Positions 18,313 to 27,172 of a stretch of 64,000 nt of DNA are shown here, in pieces. The position numbers were made by a program, and so were the translations under genes. Position 1 is the first letter of the stretch. Each line of letters opens with the position of its first letter. Source of the stretch: Faucicola osloensis_C (GTDB lineage Bacteria; Pseudomonadota; Gammaproteobacteria; Pseudomonadales; Moraxellaceae); the NCBI GenBank assembly GCA_019353055.1, contig JABAHL010000010.1, positions 1 to 64,000 of the forward strand. The letters are read 5' to 3'. The notes under the pieces are model-generated. The model was not told the origin of the DNA. It worked only from the letters and a program-made list of their open reading frames with translations, and did not search any database.

Positions 18313-18351
18313 AAAAAAAAGCCACAAGCATGGTAACTTGTGGCTTTTTTT
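18313..18351. terminator. bidirectional terminator
   Basis: Stem GCCACAAG (18321-18328) and CTTGTGGC (18337-18344) with an A-run before and T-run after. It lies between the convergent thioesterase gene and ribB. Confidence 0.9.
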
Positions 18352-18364
18352 GGCTGATGAATTG

Positions 18365-19477
18365 CTATTTTTGGTCTGGGTTAGCAACGGTTTCGACCAA
18401 GTTTAGGTCAAATCCGGATAACGCGTTGAATTTGAGTGGTGATGACAGCAAACGCATATCACGCACGCCCAGATAGCGTAAAATCTGTGAGCCAACCCCA
18501 ATGCTGCGGTAAGGTTGGTGTTTAAGCGGTGAGTTGGGTTTGTCAGCGACAAAGTTATCGAGTGCTTCGCCTATATCAATCGCTTGTTGATGCCCAATCC
18601 ATACAAACACGCCACGCTCTGCTTCGCTAATTTCTTTGAGTGAGGCATGGATATCCCAGTTACTCTTACCGCTGTTGGGTAGCTGCACGGTGAATAAATC
18701 TCGCAATGGCTGGAAGCTATGCACCCGCACAGTGCTCACGCCTTCTTGTGGGTTGCCCTTGACCAGTGCCAAATGGGTATCCTCTGAATTTTTTTCTTTA
18801 AAACGATAAGCAGTAAACTCACCAAACTCAGTTTGCATAGGATAATTGGCAATGGCTTCTACCGTTTGCTCATTGGCAATACGGTAATTAATCAAATCAG
18901 CGATGGTACCGATTTTTAAGCCATGTTCTTTGGCAAAAATCTCTAGGTCATCACGGCGCGCCATTTCGCCATCTTCTTTGATAATTTCACAAATCACTGC
19001 CGCAGGTTCAAGTCCTGCCAAGCGTGTTAGGTCACAACCGGCTTCGGTATGACCGGCACGGTGTAGCACACCGCCATTTTGTGCCACAATTGGGAATACA
19101 TGTCCCGGTTGTACGATGTCTTCGGGTTTGGCAGTCGAAGACACTGCTGTTTGGATGGTTCTGGCGCGATCCGCTGCTGAGATACCTGTGGTGACCCCTT
19201 CTGCCGCTTCAATCGATACTGTGAAGTTGGTGCTAAATTTAGCGCCATTTTTATCCGACATGAGCGGTAAATTGAGCTGTTCACTGCGGTCAGCGGTGAT
19301 CGTCAAACACACCAAGCCACGCGCATGGGTAATCATAAAATTAATATCTTCTGGGCGTACATGGGTGGCTGCCATCAACAAGTCGCCTTCGTTTTCACGG
19401 TCTTCATCATCCATCAAAACGACCATTTTGCCTGCACGGATGTCATCGATAATTTCTGCCGTTGTATTAAATGCCAT
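18365..19477 (-). CDS. ribB: 3,4-dihydroxy-2-butanone-4-phosphate synthase with degenerate GTP cyclohydrolase II domain (RibBX type)
   Basis: The N-terminal domain (residues 1-200) makes the four-carbon riboflavin precursor from ribulose 5-phosphate. It keeps the acidic metal site DDEDRENEGDL and GHTEAGCDL. The C-terminal half resembles GTP cyclohydrolase II only at its end (GVGSQILRYLGVRDMRLLSS). The zinc-binding cysteines and the CLTGD...CDC block of active RibA are absent, so this half should be inactive for GTP. Such RibBX hybrids are described in gammaproteobacteria. The ATG at 19477 has an AAGG site. The promoter is about 180 bp upstream (19659-19664), leaving a long leader without recognisable FMN-riboswitch sequence. 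Confidence 0.9.
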   Translation of the reverse strand: MAFNTTAEIIDDIRAGKMVVLMDDEDRENEGDLLMAATHVRPEDINFMITHARGLVCLTITADRSEQLNLPLMSDKNGAKFSTNFTVSIEAAEGVTTGISAADRARTIQTAVSSTAKPEDIVQPGHVFPIVAQNGGVLHRAGHTEAGCDLTRLAGLEPAAVICEIIKEDGEMARRDDLEIFAKEHGLKIGTIADLINYRIANEQTVEAIANYPMQTEFGEFTAYRFKEKNSEDTHLALVKGNPQEGVSTVRVHSFQPLRDLFTVQLPNSGKSNWDIHASLKEISEAERGVFVWIGHQQAIDIGEALDNFVADKPNSPLKHQPYRSIGVGSQILRYLGVRDMRLLSSPLKFNALSGFDLNLVETVANPDQK

Positions 19478-19658
19478 AAAAGTGCCTTTTTTAGCGATTT
19501 ATTAAAATAACATTGATTAAAAAACTGATTAACAAATAGGGACAGAAAATAAGCGCTATCAGCTAGTATTGTTCAAACTATTGTCTAAATTAACCTTAAC
19601 AATCACCTCATCAAATTGGGTGAAGCTATTACGGGCGCCCATTTTTTATTAGATCGCT

Positions 19659-19664
19659 ATTATA
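19659..19664 (-). promoter_or_regulatory. -10 box for ribB
   Basis: On the minus strand TATAAT is preceded by GC, with a CTTAGA-like -35 at 16 bp. Transcription would start near 19652, giving a leader of about 175 nt before ribB. The leader contains a short TCACC/GGTGA hairpin but no conserved riboswitch motif that I can see. Confidence 0.45.
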
Positions 19665-19759
19665 GCATTAACTCAGTGAGTCTAAGCAGCGAAATATTGA
19701 TAGCCATAGACGTTGGTAGCGCATTCAGATAAAACATGCGGATAAATTAGTTGAAAAAT

Positions 19760-19787
19760 TTAACAAAAAGTGCTGATTTTGTATAAT
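19760..19787 (+). promoter_or_regulatory. promoter of the BLUF-like gene
   Basis: TTAACA (19760-19765), a 16-bp spacer and a consensus TATAAT (19782-19787). This is one of the better sigma-70 matches in the window. The start codon is at 19924, so the leader is about 130 nt. Confidence 0.6.
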
Positions 19788-19923
19788 TTTTGAGCAAAAA
19801 TTAAAAAAAACTGGTATATTATTACTTAATAACTAATAAAAATTACATTCTTAATACGTTTGAAGAAAACGCTATTAGAAAGTCATAGACGTCTAACCGA
19901 TTTATTTATCTAAGGATCCTGTG

Positions 19924-20577
19924 ATGTCAATCTTTTATCTTATCTACACGAGCAAAATTACCTTACAAGCAAGCTTGCATACGATGACGTTGCCTGATAT
20001 CTATCGTCAGTCAGTCGCGCGCAACACCCAGGCAAATGTCAATAGCGTACTATTTCTCAAGCAAGGCAACTTTCTACACTATATGGAAGGTAGTGAGCGC
20101 ACTATCACCCAGCTATTTGACAAAATCAAAGCCGATAAAAGACACAAAAATATTCATGTCATTGAGCAGGGACAGGCGCCCAATGCGCTGTTTGGGCACT
20201 GGAAAATGCACTGCATCAATTTAGATAGCGTCAATGATATGCATGATGTCGATGATATCAGCCCCCTGCTCGATTATTTTGAAACTGCGCAATTTGATAG
20301 CGCCAGTGTACCAAGGTTGCTTGCGGATGTAGAAAACTATTATCGTTCGGGCAAATGGCAAAGACATCAACATACCAACTTTGATAAGGGCAGTTATAGC
20401 CATGCCAAGCTGCGCCAATTGGGCCTTAAACATCGCTATTTTTTGTGGATTCAGCTTGGGTTTTTGTTGGTGTTTTTATTGCTGGTGATATACTGGGTAT
20501 TACAGAATAGGGTTCATTGGGCTGGGCTAAATCATCCGTTGTCTGCTTTGACGGGTTTTTTAGCCGCCGCGCTTTAA
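19924..20577 (+). CDS. membrane-anchored BLUF-like protein with Gln-to-His change
   Basis: Residues 1-98 match the BLUF (blue-light sensing using FAD) fold: the conserved Tyr is at residue 8 (LIYTS), the flavin-contacting Asn at 34, and FL-x-YMEG at 50-56, with HWKM later. The Gln that drives the photocycle (Q63 in AppA) is His52 here, and the usual ITG after the Asn is VNS. A linker (100-155) leads to one hydrophobic helix (about 164-188) near the C-terminus, so the protein is likely inner-membrane anchored with the BLUF domain in the cytoplasm. No output domain is visible. The start ATG at 19924 is chosen over the GTG before it because AAGGA is 7 nt upstream. 217 residues. Confidence 0.75.
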   Translation: MSIFYLIYTSKITLQASLHTMTLPDIYRQSVARNTQANVNSVLFLKQGNFLHYMEGSERTITQLFDKIKADKRHKNIHVIEQGQAPNALFGHWKMHCINLDSVNDMHDVDDISPLLDYFETAQFDSASVPRLLADVENYYRSGKWQRHQHTNFDKGSYSHAKLRQLGLKHRYFLWIQLGFLLVFLLLVIYWVLQNRVHWAGLNHPLSALTGFLAAAL

Positions 20578-20601
20578 TCATCGCTGTTCAATGATTACCC
20601 T

Positions 20602-21888
20602 TTAGCCACTGCTTTTTAACCACTGTATAAAGGCATAGGTTTGCTGTTCTTTGGCATTATCAGCAAAGTCAAACAACCGTGTGCCCAGCAAATTATCAGG
20701 CAGATACTGCTGTGAGTGGTAATGGTTGGGGTAGTCGTGCGGATAGATATAATTGGCACCATAACCTTCGGCGCGCATCAGCTTGGTGACGCCATTACGC
20801 AAATGTAGCGGTACAGGTGATTGGTCATTTTCAGCCAGTCGCATCGCTTTATTGATCGCCTGATAACTAGAATTGGACTTTGGCGATGTCGCCAAATACA
20901 CCACCACTTGCCCCAAAATAATCCGCGCTTCAGGCATACCGATGCTCTGCACGCTTCGCAGGGCGGTATCGGCAAGTAGTAACGCATTGGGATTGGCAAG
21001 TCCGATATCCTCACTTGCCAAAATCACCAACCGCCGCGCAATAAAGGCAGGGTCTTCGCCCGCTGTCAGCATCCGCGCCATCCAATACAGTGCCGCATCA
21101 GCGTCGCTACCGCGGACTGACTTAATCATCGCTGACACTAGGTCATAATGGCCATCACCTGATTTGTCGTAGCGTACCAAGCTTGCACCTGCGACCGCGA
21201 TGACATTGTCATCAGTCACCACAATCGGTGATTGGCTGCCTTGCTTAAAATTGGGGCTTGATTGAATGGCGAGTTCAAGTAAATTTAATGCCTTACGCGC
21301 ATCGCCTTGCGATAGCGCAAAAATCGCTTGGCTTGATTGTATTTCAATTTTAAATTGTTTAAAAACTGCATCATCGTCAATGGCACGTTGTAGTACTTGG
21401 CTGATTTCATCTTCGCTCAAGGGGTTGAGCCGATACACTTGACAACGGGACAATAGCGCATTGTTGACACTAAACGAGGGGTTTTCGGTGGTCGCACCAA
21501 TTAAAGTAATATCCCCAGACTCAACCGCGCCGAGGAGTGCGTCTTGCTGGGCTTTGTTAAACCGATGAATCTCATCGACAAATACCACCGGCGGCTCGCC
21601 AAACAAGCCGTCATCTTTTGCCAGTACTTCACGCAGCTCTTTGACCCCTGCATTGATAGCCGAGAGCGGGCGAAAAGGACGACCCACTGCATCGGCTAAT
21701 AGCATGGCTAAGGTGGTTTTGCCAATGCCTGCTTCGCCATGCAAAATAATCGATGGCAAGTAACCTTGCTCAACAATACGGCGAATCGGTGCATTGGCAC
21801 CGAGCAAATGGGTTTGTCCGATTACCTCGTCAAGCGATTTTGGGCGGACACGTTGGGCAAGGGGGATTTGAGCGAGTTGATTCATCAT
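20602..21888 (-). CDS. rarA: replication-associated recombination protein A (RarA/MgsA)
   Basis: AAA+ ATPase of the clamp-loader type that acts at stalled replication forks. Seen: the N-terminal MRPKSLDEVIGQ-type element (here RVRPKSLDEVIGQTHLLG), Walker A GEAGIGKTT (about 51-59), Walker B VVFVDEIHRFNKAQQDALL (about 98-116), sensor 1 GATTENPSF, then the helical tetramerisation domain ending in the conserved GYGANYIYPHDYPNHY. Two adjacent ATGs (21888, 21885) are possible starts. It converges with the BLUF-like gene, separated by only 24 bp. Confidence 0.96.
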   Translation of the reverse strand: MMNQLAQIPLAQRVRPKSLDEVIGQTHLLGANAPIRRIVEQGYLPSIILHGEAGIGKTTLAMLLADAVGRPFRPLSAINAGVKELREVLAKDDGLFGEPPVVFVDEIHRFNKAQQDALLGAVESGDITLIGATTENPSFSVNNALLSRCQVYRLNPLSEDEISQVLQRAIDDDAVFKQFKIEIQSSQAIFALSQGDARKALNLLELAIQSSPNFKQGSQSPIVVTDDNVIAVAGASLVRYDKSGDGHYDLVSAMIKSVRGSDADAALYWMARMLTAGEDPAFIARRLVILASEDIGLANPNALLLADTALRSVQSIGMPEARIILGQVVVYLATSPKSNSSYQAINKAMRLAENDQSPVPLHLRNGVTKLMRAEGYGANYIYPHDYPNHYHSQQYLPDNLLGTRLFDFADNAKEQQTYAFIQWLKSSG

Positions 21889-22165
21889 TAAGGTATAAGT
21901 TTAACTGGATTACTTAGTCGAAGGTTTTCAGCGATTTGACTATTTTTTAAATTGGAATTGTAGCTAAGTGCGGTACTTATTTGGTAAAAGTAACTGCATC
22001 AAAAACAACGAGGGGTTTTTAAGAATTTTAGCATGCTTAAATGAGAGTGGTAAGCTAACTTGTTTGATTTGTGTGACTACTTGGCTTGAGAAATATTTTT
22101 ACTTTGTTAAATAAAAATAAACAGTCATGATGCGAGGCTTAATGAGCCATATTTTTAAAAAAACT

Positions 22166-22175
22166 ACAATATTGT
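22166..22175. other. short palindrome in the 21889-22438 gap
   Basis: ACAATATTGT is a perfect 10-bp palindrome in the 550-bp AT-rich region between rarA and the efflux operon. It could be an operator for the operon downstream. The rest of the gap holds no gene; its only other structure is the tandem repeat at 22279-22323. Confidence 0.25.
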
Positions 22176-22278
22176 TAATATGACAAGTGTAGATTGACGG
22201 GTCAGTTTTTTCTTTTTACAATCTCATACTTTAGTTAATATTCAAACTGACAGTTAGTGCTCACTTTGGTATTTCATT

Positions 22279-22323
22279 ATTATTTAATTAGGCATTATTT
22301 AATAAGACATTATTTAACAAGAC
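22279..22323. repeat. 15-bp tandem repeat, three copies
   Basis: ATTATTTAATTAGGC (22279-22293), ATTATTTAATAAGAC (22294-22308) and ATTATTTAACAAGAC (22309-22323), directly upstream of the efflux operon. The copies differ by 1-3 bases. Confidence 0.6.
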
Positions 22324-22438
22324 AGTTTTTTGGTAATACGGGCATCATAACGGCGACCGCATCAATTACTAGGGTAATTGACGGCTTGCGGGGTTGTTAT
22401 GTTGCGGCAAAGCCATAGGCAAGTTATTAGCGAGTCGT

Positions 22439-24445
22439 ATGAAATTACATCAATCCATCAAACCATCGACTTACCCAGTAAGCCATCATCTGCAGCCACT
22501 ATCACGTACGCTTACCCTGTCTGCGTTTACGGTGGTAATGGTGTCGTTGAATCTGTCCTTGTCTTTAGCCGCCGATGCTGCGACGGCTGCGACCACGGTC
22601 ACCAAACCCAGTACTACCAAAACCACCCCGACAAAAACTACAACAAAAACCACAACCACGACCACAACAAAAACCACCAAAACGACCAGTAGCTCCACTA
22701 AAAATGCTAACAAGCCGCCTGTTAAAACATCAGCTAAAACATCGGCTAAAAATTCTGTTAAAACATCGGTTAAAATCACACCAGTAGCGGCAACTATGCA
22801 GCCAACCAGCAGATTGCAGCCCAGTACCAGTGGCGACACCGCAGAGTTTACGCCGGTAATCAATACCCCGCCCAACCCTGAGCCTGTGCTCAATGCTAGC
22901 CCTGTCAGGGATACGCCATCAGCAGACACGCCATCGAAAAAAACCGCGACCCGCTCCAATGAAGTCAAAGGTGGCAAAGTAGCTGGGCTCAGCTACGATC
23001 CTACTATCAGTAACGGGGTGCCTTATCCGCCAAGTTATGGCTTGGATGTGCCAAGTAATTTGACACTGGCACAAGCGCAGCAGTACCTAGTTAAAGTATC
23101 ACCCAAAGTCGCGGCAGACAATGCGGCAATCGTGAGTAATGAGCTGCGAGCCGAGTCAACCAAAGGCTTAAACAAACCAATTGTGTATCTGGGTGCCAGT
23201 GCCACGCATGTACATGTGGATGACAATATAGATACCACGGGTATTAAAAACAACCTAGCCAATGCCATTGACAACGCAGTCAATAACAATATTGGTAATT
23301 TACCCATCACCTTGCCACTGCCTAGCACGCCTGTCGATATCGGTGGCTTAATCACCGACCCGATTCCCAATAGCATCCCTGTCAATGTCGATAAAAATAG
23401 AACAGGCGCAAATGTCACCGTGCTATGGTCTGCTTATAACGGACACAAAACCGAAGCAGTGACCAGTTTGCTCAATGGTATGACTGATGAAAGCCGTGCC
23501 GATGCTGATTTGTCACTGGATGAACAATACACCACGCTTACCAAACGCTATTTTCAAACCCAGCTTGCCATCATGGCAGCGTATCTACGCGCCGATGCAC
23601 TCAATGCAATTCGTGCCACCGACCATGCCGCACAGCGCGCACTCGATGTGGGGCTGATTTCAAAAGTCGAGCGTTTGGAAGCCAAAAAAGCCTTAGCCGA
23701 TGCCGAATACGAAAATAGCAAAGCACTAAACGATGCTGAGCTTGCCATGACCGCGCTACAGCGATTACTGCGGACGCCATATTTTATCAAACCGACATCG
23801 CCTTTATTTGTATCCACCAAGCCGTTGCCGCCACTGAGTTATTTTCAGCAGCAGGCTAAGATGCATCACCCAGGGTTTGATAAGGTCGCAGCCAAGTACA
23901 ACCAAGCCAAAGCGCTGCATGAATTTAGTGAATCCGCCTACAAGCCCAATGTCACCGTCTTTGGTCGCTCTGAAATCGACGCTGACCCAAATTGGATTGC
24001 TGGGGTGTCTGCCAACTGGAAATTGTGGGGTGGGGTAGATCGCCGCACTAGCACCCAATCTAGCCTTGCCAAGCTGCACCAAGCCGAATTTAGCCAAGTA
24101 GATGTCAATGATAATATTATGTTATTGGTAGAAAAAAATTGGCAAACAGTCAACAATGCACGCGATAATTTTATTGCCTTAAATACCAATATTGAGCTCG
24201 CCAGTGAGATGCTACGCTTTCGTCAGCTCGGCTTTAAAGAAGGCGTCAACACGGCCGTAGAAGTGATGCAAGCCGAAGCCAATTTGGAAAAAGCCAAAAC
24301 TGAGCAAGCCAAAGCGGCAAATGATTATGTGCAGGCAATGGCAGATTTGATGCAAAGCTGCGGTACGCCGCTAGAGTTTAACCGTTATATGCAGGCAGCG
24401 GACGTCAAGCTACCCGCGATTTATTTTGAACATCGTAAGAACTAA
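22439..24445 (+). CDS. TolC-family outer membrane efflux channel with Thr/Lys-rich N-terminal linker
   Basis: First gene of an export operon; forms the outer-membrane and periplasmic tunnel. After a signal peptide (about residues 1-45, hydrophobic core LSAFTVVMVSLNLSLSL) comes a low-complexity segment (about 50-112) made mostly of Thr and Lys, then a linker, then the outer membrane efflux protein domain in two repeated halves (about 205-660). The second half includes the typical AEANLEKAKTEQAKAANDYVQAMADL helix. I start at the ATG at 22439; the frame is open upstream to 22394. 668 residues, long for the family because of the linker. It is 46 bp before the HlyD-like gene. Confidence 0.85.
   Translation: MKLHQSIKPSTYPVSHHLQPLSRTLTLSAFTVVMVSLNLSLSLAADAATAATTVTKPSTTKTTPTKTTTKTTTTTTTKTTKTTSSSTKNANKPPVKTSAKTSAKNSVKTSVKITPVAATMQPTSRLQPSTSGDTAEFTPVINTPPNPEPVLNASPVRDTPSADTPSKKTATRSNEVKGGKVAGLSYDPTISNGVPYPPSYGLDVPSNLTLAQAQQYLVKVSPKVAADNAAIVSNELRAESTKGLNKPIVYLGASATHVHVDDNIDTTGIKNNLANAIDNAVNNNIGNLPITLPLPSTPVDIGGLITDPIPNSIPVNVDKNRTGANVTVLWSAYNGHKTEAVTSLLNGMTDESRADADLSLDEQYTTLTKRYFQTQLAIMAAYLRADALNAIRATDHAAQRALDVGLISKVERLEAKKALADAEYENSKALNDAELAMTALQRLLRTPYFIKPTSPLFVSTKPLPPLSYFQQQAKMHHPGFDKVAAKYNQAKALHEFSESAYKPNVTVFGRSEIDADPNWIAGVSANWKLWGGVDRRTSTQSSLAKLHQAEFSQVDVNDNIMLLVEKNWQTVNNARDNFIALNTNIELASEMLRFRQLGFKEGVNTAVEVMQAEANLEKAKTEQAKAANDYVQAMADLMQSCGTPLEFNRYMQAADVKLPAIYFEHRKN
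22600..22782. repeat. low-complexity coding repeat (Thr/Lys)
   Basis: Within the TolC-like gene, ACC/ACA/ACG and AAA codons alternate, giving runs such as TTKTTTTTTTKTTKTT, followed by a KTSAKTSAKNSVKTSVK repeat encoded by imperfect 12-15 bp units (about 22722-22782). The strongly biased base composition makes long spurious frames on the other strand. Confidence 0.8.
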
Positions 24446-24491
24446 TCAATTATTTTAACCCGTGTCTTTATTTCACCAGTAGGCTTACCGT

Positions 24492-25715
24492 ATGGCTGAT
24501 CCACAAAACCCAACACCAGACAATGCGATGGACAACGCTAAAGACAACGCTAAAGACAACACTTTGGACAGCGCTGCGGATAATGCTAATGCAGCGATGC
24601 ACGCCCAAGCTGCCGATGAGCCGCACGCAAAGGACAGCCTGTCAGCCGCTACGTCGGATAGCCGCTACGTGCCGCCTACCAAAAAACCCAGTAAAATTCG
24701 CACCATCATTATAGCCTTGATTATCCTTGGGCTGATTGGACTGGTCGCGTGGGGGCTAATCAAAGACAAGCGCGAAACGCGCAGCGAGCCTGTGACCATC
24801 CAAGGGCATATGGAAGTAGAGCAAACGCCTGTCGCTGCCAAAGTTGCCGGTCGTATTGCCAATATTTATGTCAAAGAAGGCGATGAAATTAGCGTCGGCA
24901 CCCGCCTGATTGATATGGATAGCCCGGAAATCAATGCCAAGGTCGAAGAAGCACAAGCAGGCAAAGAGTTAGCCCAAAGCCAACTGGACAAAGCCAACAA
25001 TGGCGCAAGACCGCAAGAGATTGAAATGGCAAAATACCAGTACGATGCTGCCCAATCCGCTGCTCACCTTGCCAAAGTCACCTACGAACGTATCAACCGC
25101 CTAGCGGCAGAAGGCTTGATGTCGCGGCAAAAACGTGACGAAGCCTATACCAACTATGTTGCCAGTGTCGATAAAGCCAAAATCGCCAAAGCGCAATATG
25201 AGTTAGCCAAAACGGGCGCGCGCAGTGAAGATAAAACCGCCGCCCAAGCGCAAGTCAGCCAAGTAGAAGGCAAGCTTAAAGAAGCGATGGTTGCCAAAGA
25301 AGAAGCCAATCTTAAAAGCCCGATTGCGGGTATCGTGGACAACGTGATTGTCAAACCAGGTCAAGTGGTTGGGCAGGGCGTACCACTGATGACTATTGTC
25401 GACCCCAAAGACCAATGGGTGGTGCTTAACGTTACCGAAAATAACCTAAATCATTTTGCAGTCGGTAGTGAATTTAGCGGTACGGTTCCTGCGTTATCGG
25501 TCAATAATCAGCCTTATCGCCAAGTGTTTAAAGTGTACGCAAGTTCCGTACTATCAGATTTTGCCACGTGGCGCCCCACCAACAGCAAAGACGGCTTTGA
25601 TATGCGTACCTTTGAGATTCGTGCGCGCCCGAGCCAGTCAGATACACGCCTAAGACAGGGCATGACCGTATTGGTTGATATACCGGCAAGCCAGCAGCCA
25701 ACCCAAACACAATGA
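24492..25715 (+). CDS. HlyD-family membrane fusion protein
   Basis: Periplasmic adaptor linking inner-membrane permeases to the TolC-like channel. The cytoplasmic N-terminus (1-65) contains six DNAK-like tetrapeptides (residues 10-33). One transmembrane helix follows (about 73-93, TIIIALIILGLIGLVAWGLI). Then come the lipoyl-like half (VTIQGHMEVEQTPVAAKVAGRI), a long alpha-helical hairpin (about 145-265), the second lipoyl half (ANLKSPIAGIVDNVIVKPGQVV) and a beta-barrel. 407 residues, similar to YbhG/EmrA-type adaptors. Its stop codon overlaps the start of the next permease gene, so translation is probably coupled. Confidence 0.9.
   Translation: MADPQNPTPDNAMDNAKDNAKDNTLDSAADNANAAMHAQAADEPHAKDSLSAATSDSRYVPPTKKPSKIRTIIIALIILGLIGLVAWGLIKDKRETRSEPVTIQGHMEVEQTPVAAKVAGRIANIYVKEGDEISVGTRLIDMDSPEINAKVEEAQAGKELAQSQLDKANNGARPQEIEMAKYQYDAAQSAAHLAKVTYERINRLAAEGLMSRQKRDEAYTNYVASVDKAKIAKAQYELAKTGARSEDKTAAQAQVSQVEGKLKEAMVAKEEANLKSPIAGIVDNVIVKPGQVVGQGVPLMTIVDPKDQWVVLNVTENNLNHFAVGSEFSGTVPALSVNNQPYRQVFKVYASSVLSDFATWRPTNSKDGFDMRTFEIRARPSQSDTRLRQGMTVLVDIPASQQPTQTQ
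24519..24590. repeat. 12-bp coding tandem repeat (DNAK tetrapeptides)
   Basis: Six 12-bp units starting at 24519. The second and third are identical (GACAACGCTAAA). They encode DNAM-DNAK-DNAK-DNTL-DSAA-DNAN at the N-terminus of the HlyD-like protein. Confidence 0.75.
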
Positions 25716-27172
25716 AGTCAACCATGACATCAAACTCGACATCAAAACTGACCTCAAACAAGGGCTCTAAACCGTCACCGACATCGACCGCTGTGCCAAA
25801 TGCCAGTGACAGTGACAGTGTTAGGGCTAGTGCCAGTATTGGTGCTAGTGAACATGACCATGAGCGTTATGCGCAGTTTGATAAGCGCTCAGGCTTTGTG
25901 CAATTCTTTGCGGCGTTTTGGTACAGTGCGCGCCGTGAATGGGATTTTTTGATGCAAAATCGCTGGGATTTTTCCTTGATGTTTTGGATGCCCATTGTGC
26001 TGATATTTTTGGTCTGGTGGATTTTTAGCAAAGGCATGGCAGTCGGGATTCCGATTGCGGTCATAGACAATGACCACTCCGCGCAATCTGCGACGATTAT
26101 CCGTTATATTGATGCGACGCCTGAGGTTGCGGTGGTCAAAAGTCTTCATAGTGCCGCTGCCGCTCAGCAAGCTATCGAGACTACCGATGTCATGGCGGTG
26201 GTTGAAATCCCAGAGAATTTTTCAACCAATCTACTGGCGGGCAAAACCTCGCGGTTGTTACTCAATGTCAATGCCCAGTATGGCACGCATTCAGGCATGA
26301 TACAAAAAGCGGTACAGACAGCAGTCACTACCTTTTCGGCAGGGGCAGAGATGCAGCGACGAGTCGCCATTGGCGAAGATGTCACGCTGACCAAAACCAG
26401 TTATGCACCGATACAATCACAAAGTGTGGCACTGTTTAATACCGCCAATAATTATCAGCAATTTTTGGCAGTCACTGTGGTACCAGCCTTACTACATATT
26501 TTGTCGATGGTGATTGGGGCGTCAACCGTGGGGCGAGAGCTGGTCGACAAGACGCTAGGTGAATGGTATCAGTCGCTAAAACACCCCAAATTTGCCAGTA
26601 ACCATGCCACTAACTACGCCTTTAACCGCCTCTCTAACCCCAGCCATCCTGTCACACTGGGGGACGAAAAACCCAAACTATCGCTGATTATCGCAGGGCT
26701 CAATGGCAAATTAATTTGGGCGATGTTTGCGTATACGCTTTGGGCAGCGGTGGCGTTGACCTTGGTGATGCAAATTTTTCCGATTCGTTTGGCATCCGTG
26801 GCGATTACTTATCTGATATTCTTAATGTTTATGATGGTGTCGTTTTGGCTTGGGGTGATTGTTACGGTCGGCACGTTTTCGTATCGTCAAGGCTTGTCAT
26901 TTACCGGATTTATCTCCGCGCCGTCATTTGCTTTTTCAGGGGTGACGTTTCCATTTTTGGCGATGAGTCCTGCTGCGCAGCGTTGGGCAAATGCCCTGCC
27001 ATTAACCCATTATCTCAACTTGCAAACCACCCAATTACAAATGGGCGCACCGCCATCGTTTGCCTATAGCAGCTTTATCGGATTTTTTATTGCCGTCATG
27101 ATTACCTTGTTGTTAGCCGCGTTGTTGACCAAAAAGGCCTTATTGAAGCCTGAAAAATGGGGGCAACGCTGA
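25712..27172 (+). CDS. ABC-2 type permease (first of two)
   Basis: Inner-membrane permease of the ABC2_membrane_3 type. Residues 1-45 are Ser/Thr/Asn-rich. The first transmembrane helix is about 89-107 (LMFWMPIVLIFLVWWIF), a large periplasmic domain (about 110-245) follows, beginning with the family segment IPIAVIDNDHS, and then five more helices (about 250-480) with VGASTVGREL-like and ATSF-type loops. There are no Walker motifs in the protein. 486 residues, longer than usual because of the N-terminus and a loop insert (about 285-320). It overlaps the genes on both sides by 1-4 bp. Confidence 0.88.
   Translation: MKSTMTSNSTSKLTSNKGSKPSPTSTAVPNASDSDSVRASASIGASEHDHERYAQFDKRSGFVQFFAAFWYSARREWDFLMQNRWDFSLMFWMPIVLIFLVWWIFSKGMAVGIPIAVIDNDHSAQSATIIRYIDATPEVAVVKSLHSAAAAQQAIETTDVMAVVEIPENFSTNLLAGKTSRLLLNVNAQYGTHSGMIQKAVQTAVTTFSAGAEMQRRVAIGEDVTLTKTSYAPIQSQSVALFNTANNYQQFLAVTVVPALLHILSMVIGASTVGRELVDKTLGEWYQSLKHPKFASNHATNYAFNRLSNPSHPVTLGDEKPKLSLIIAGLNGKLIWAMFAYTLWAAVALTLVMQIFPIRLASVAITYLIFLMFMMVSFWLGVIVTVGTFSYRQGLSFTGFISAPSFAFSGVTFPFLAMSPAAQRWANALPLTHYLNLQTTQLQMGAPPSFAYSSFIGFFIAVMITLLLAALLTKKALLKPEKWGQR

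Noticed and set aside
19478..19920. FMN riboswitch upstream of ribB
   Set aside because: None of the conserved FMN-aptamer segments is visible on the minus strand.
22486..22977. 163-codon open frame on the minus strand inside the TolC-like gene
   Set aside because: Val-rich artefact of the Thr/Lys codon repeat on the other strand; no ribosome site and no recognisable domain.
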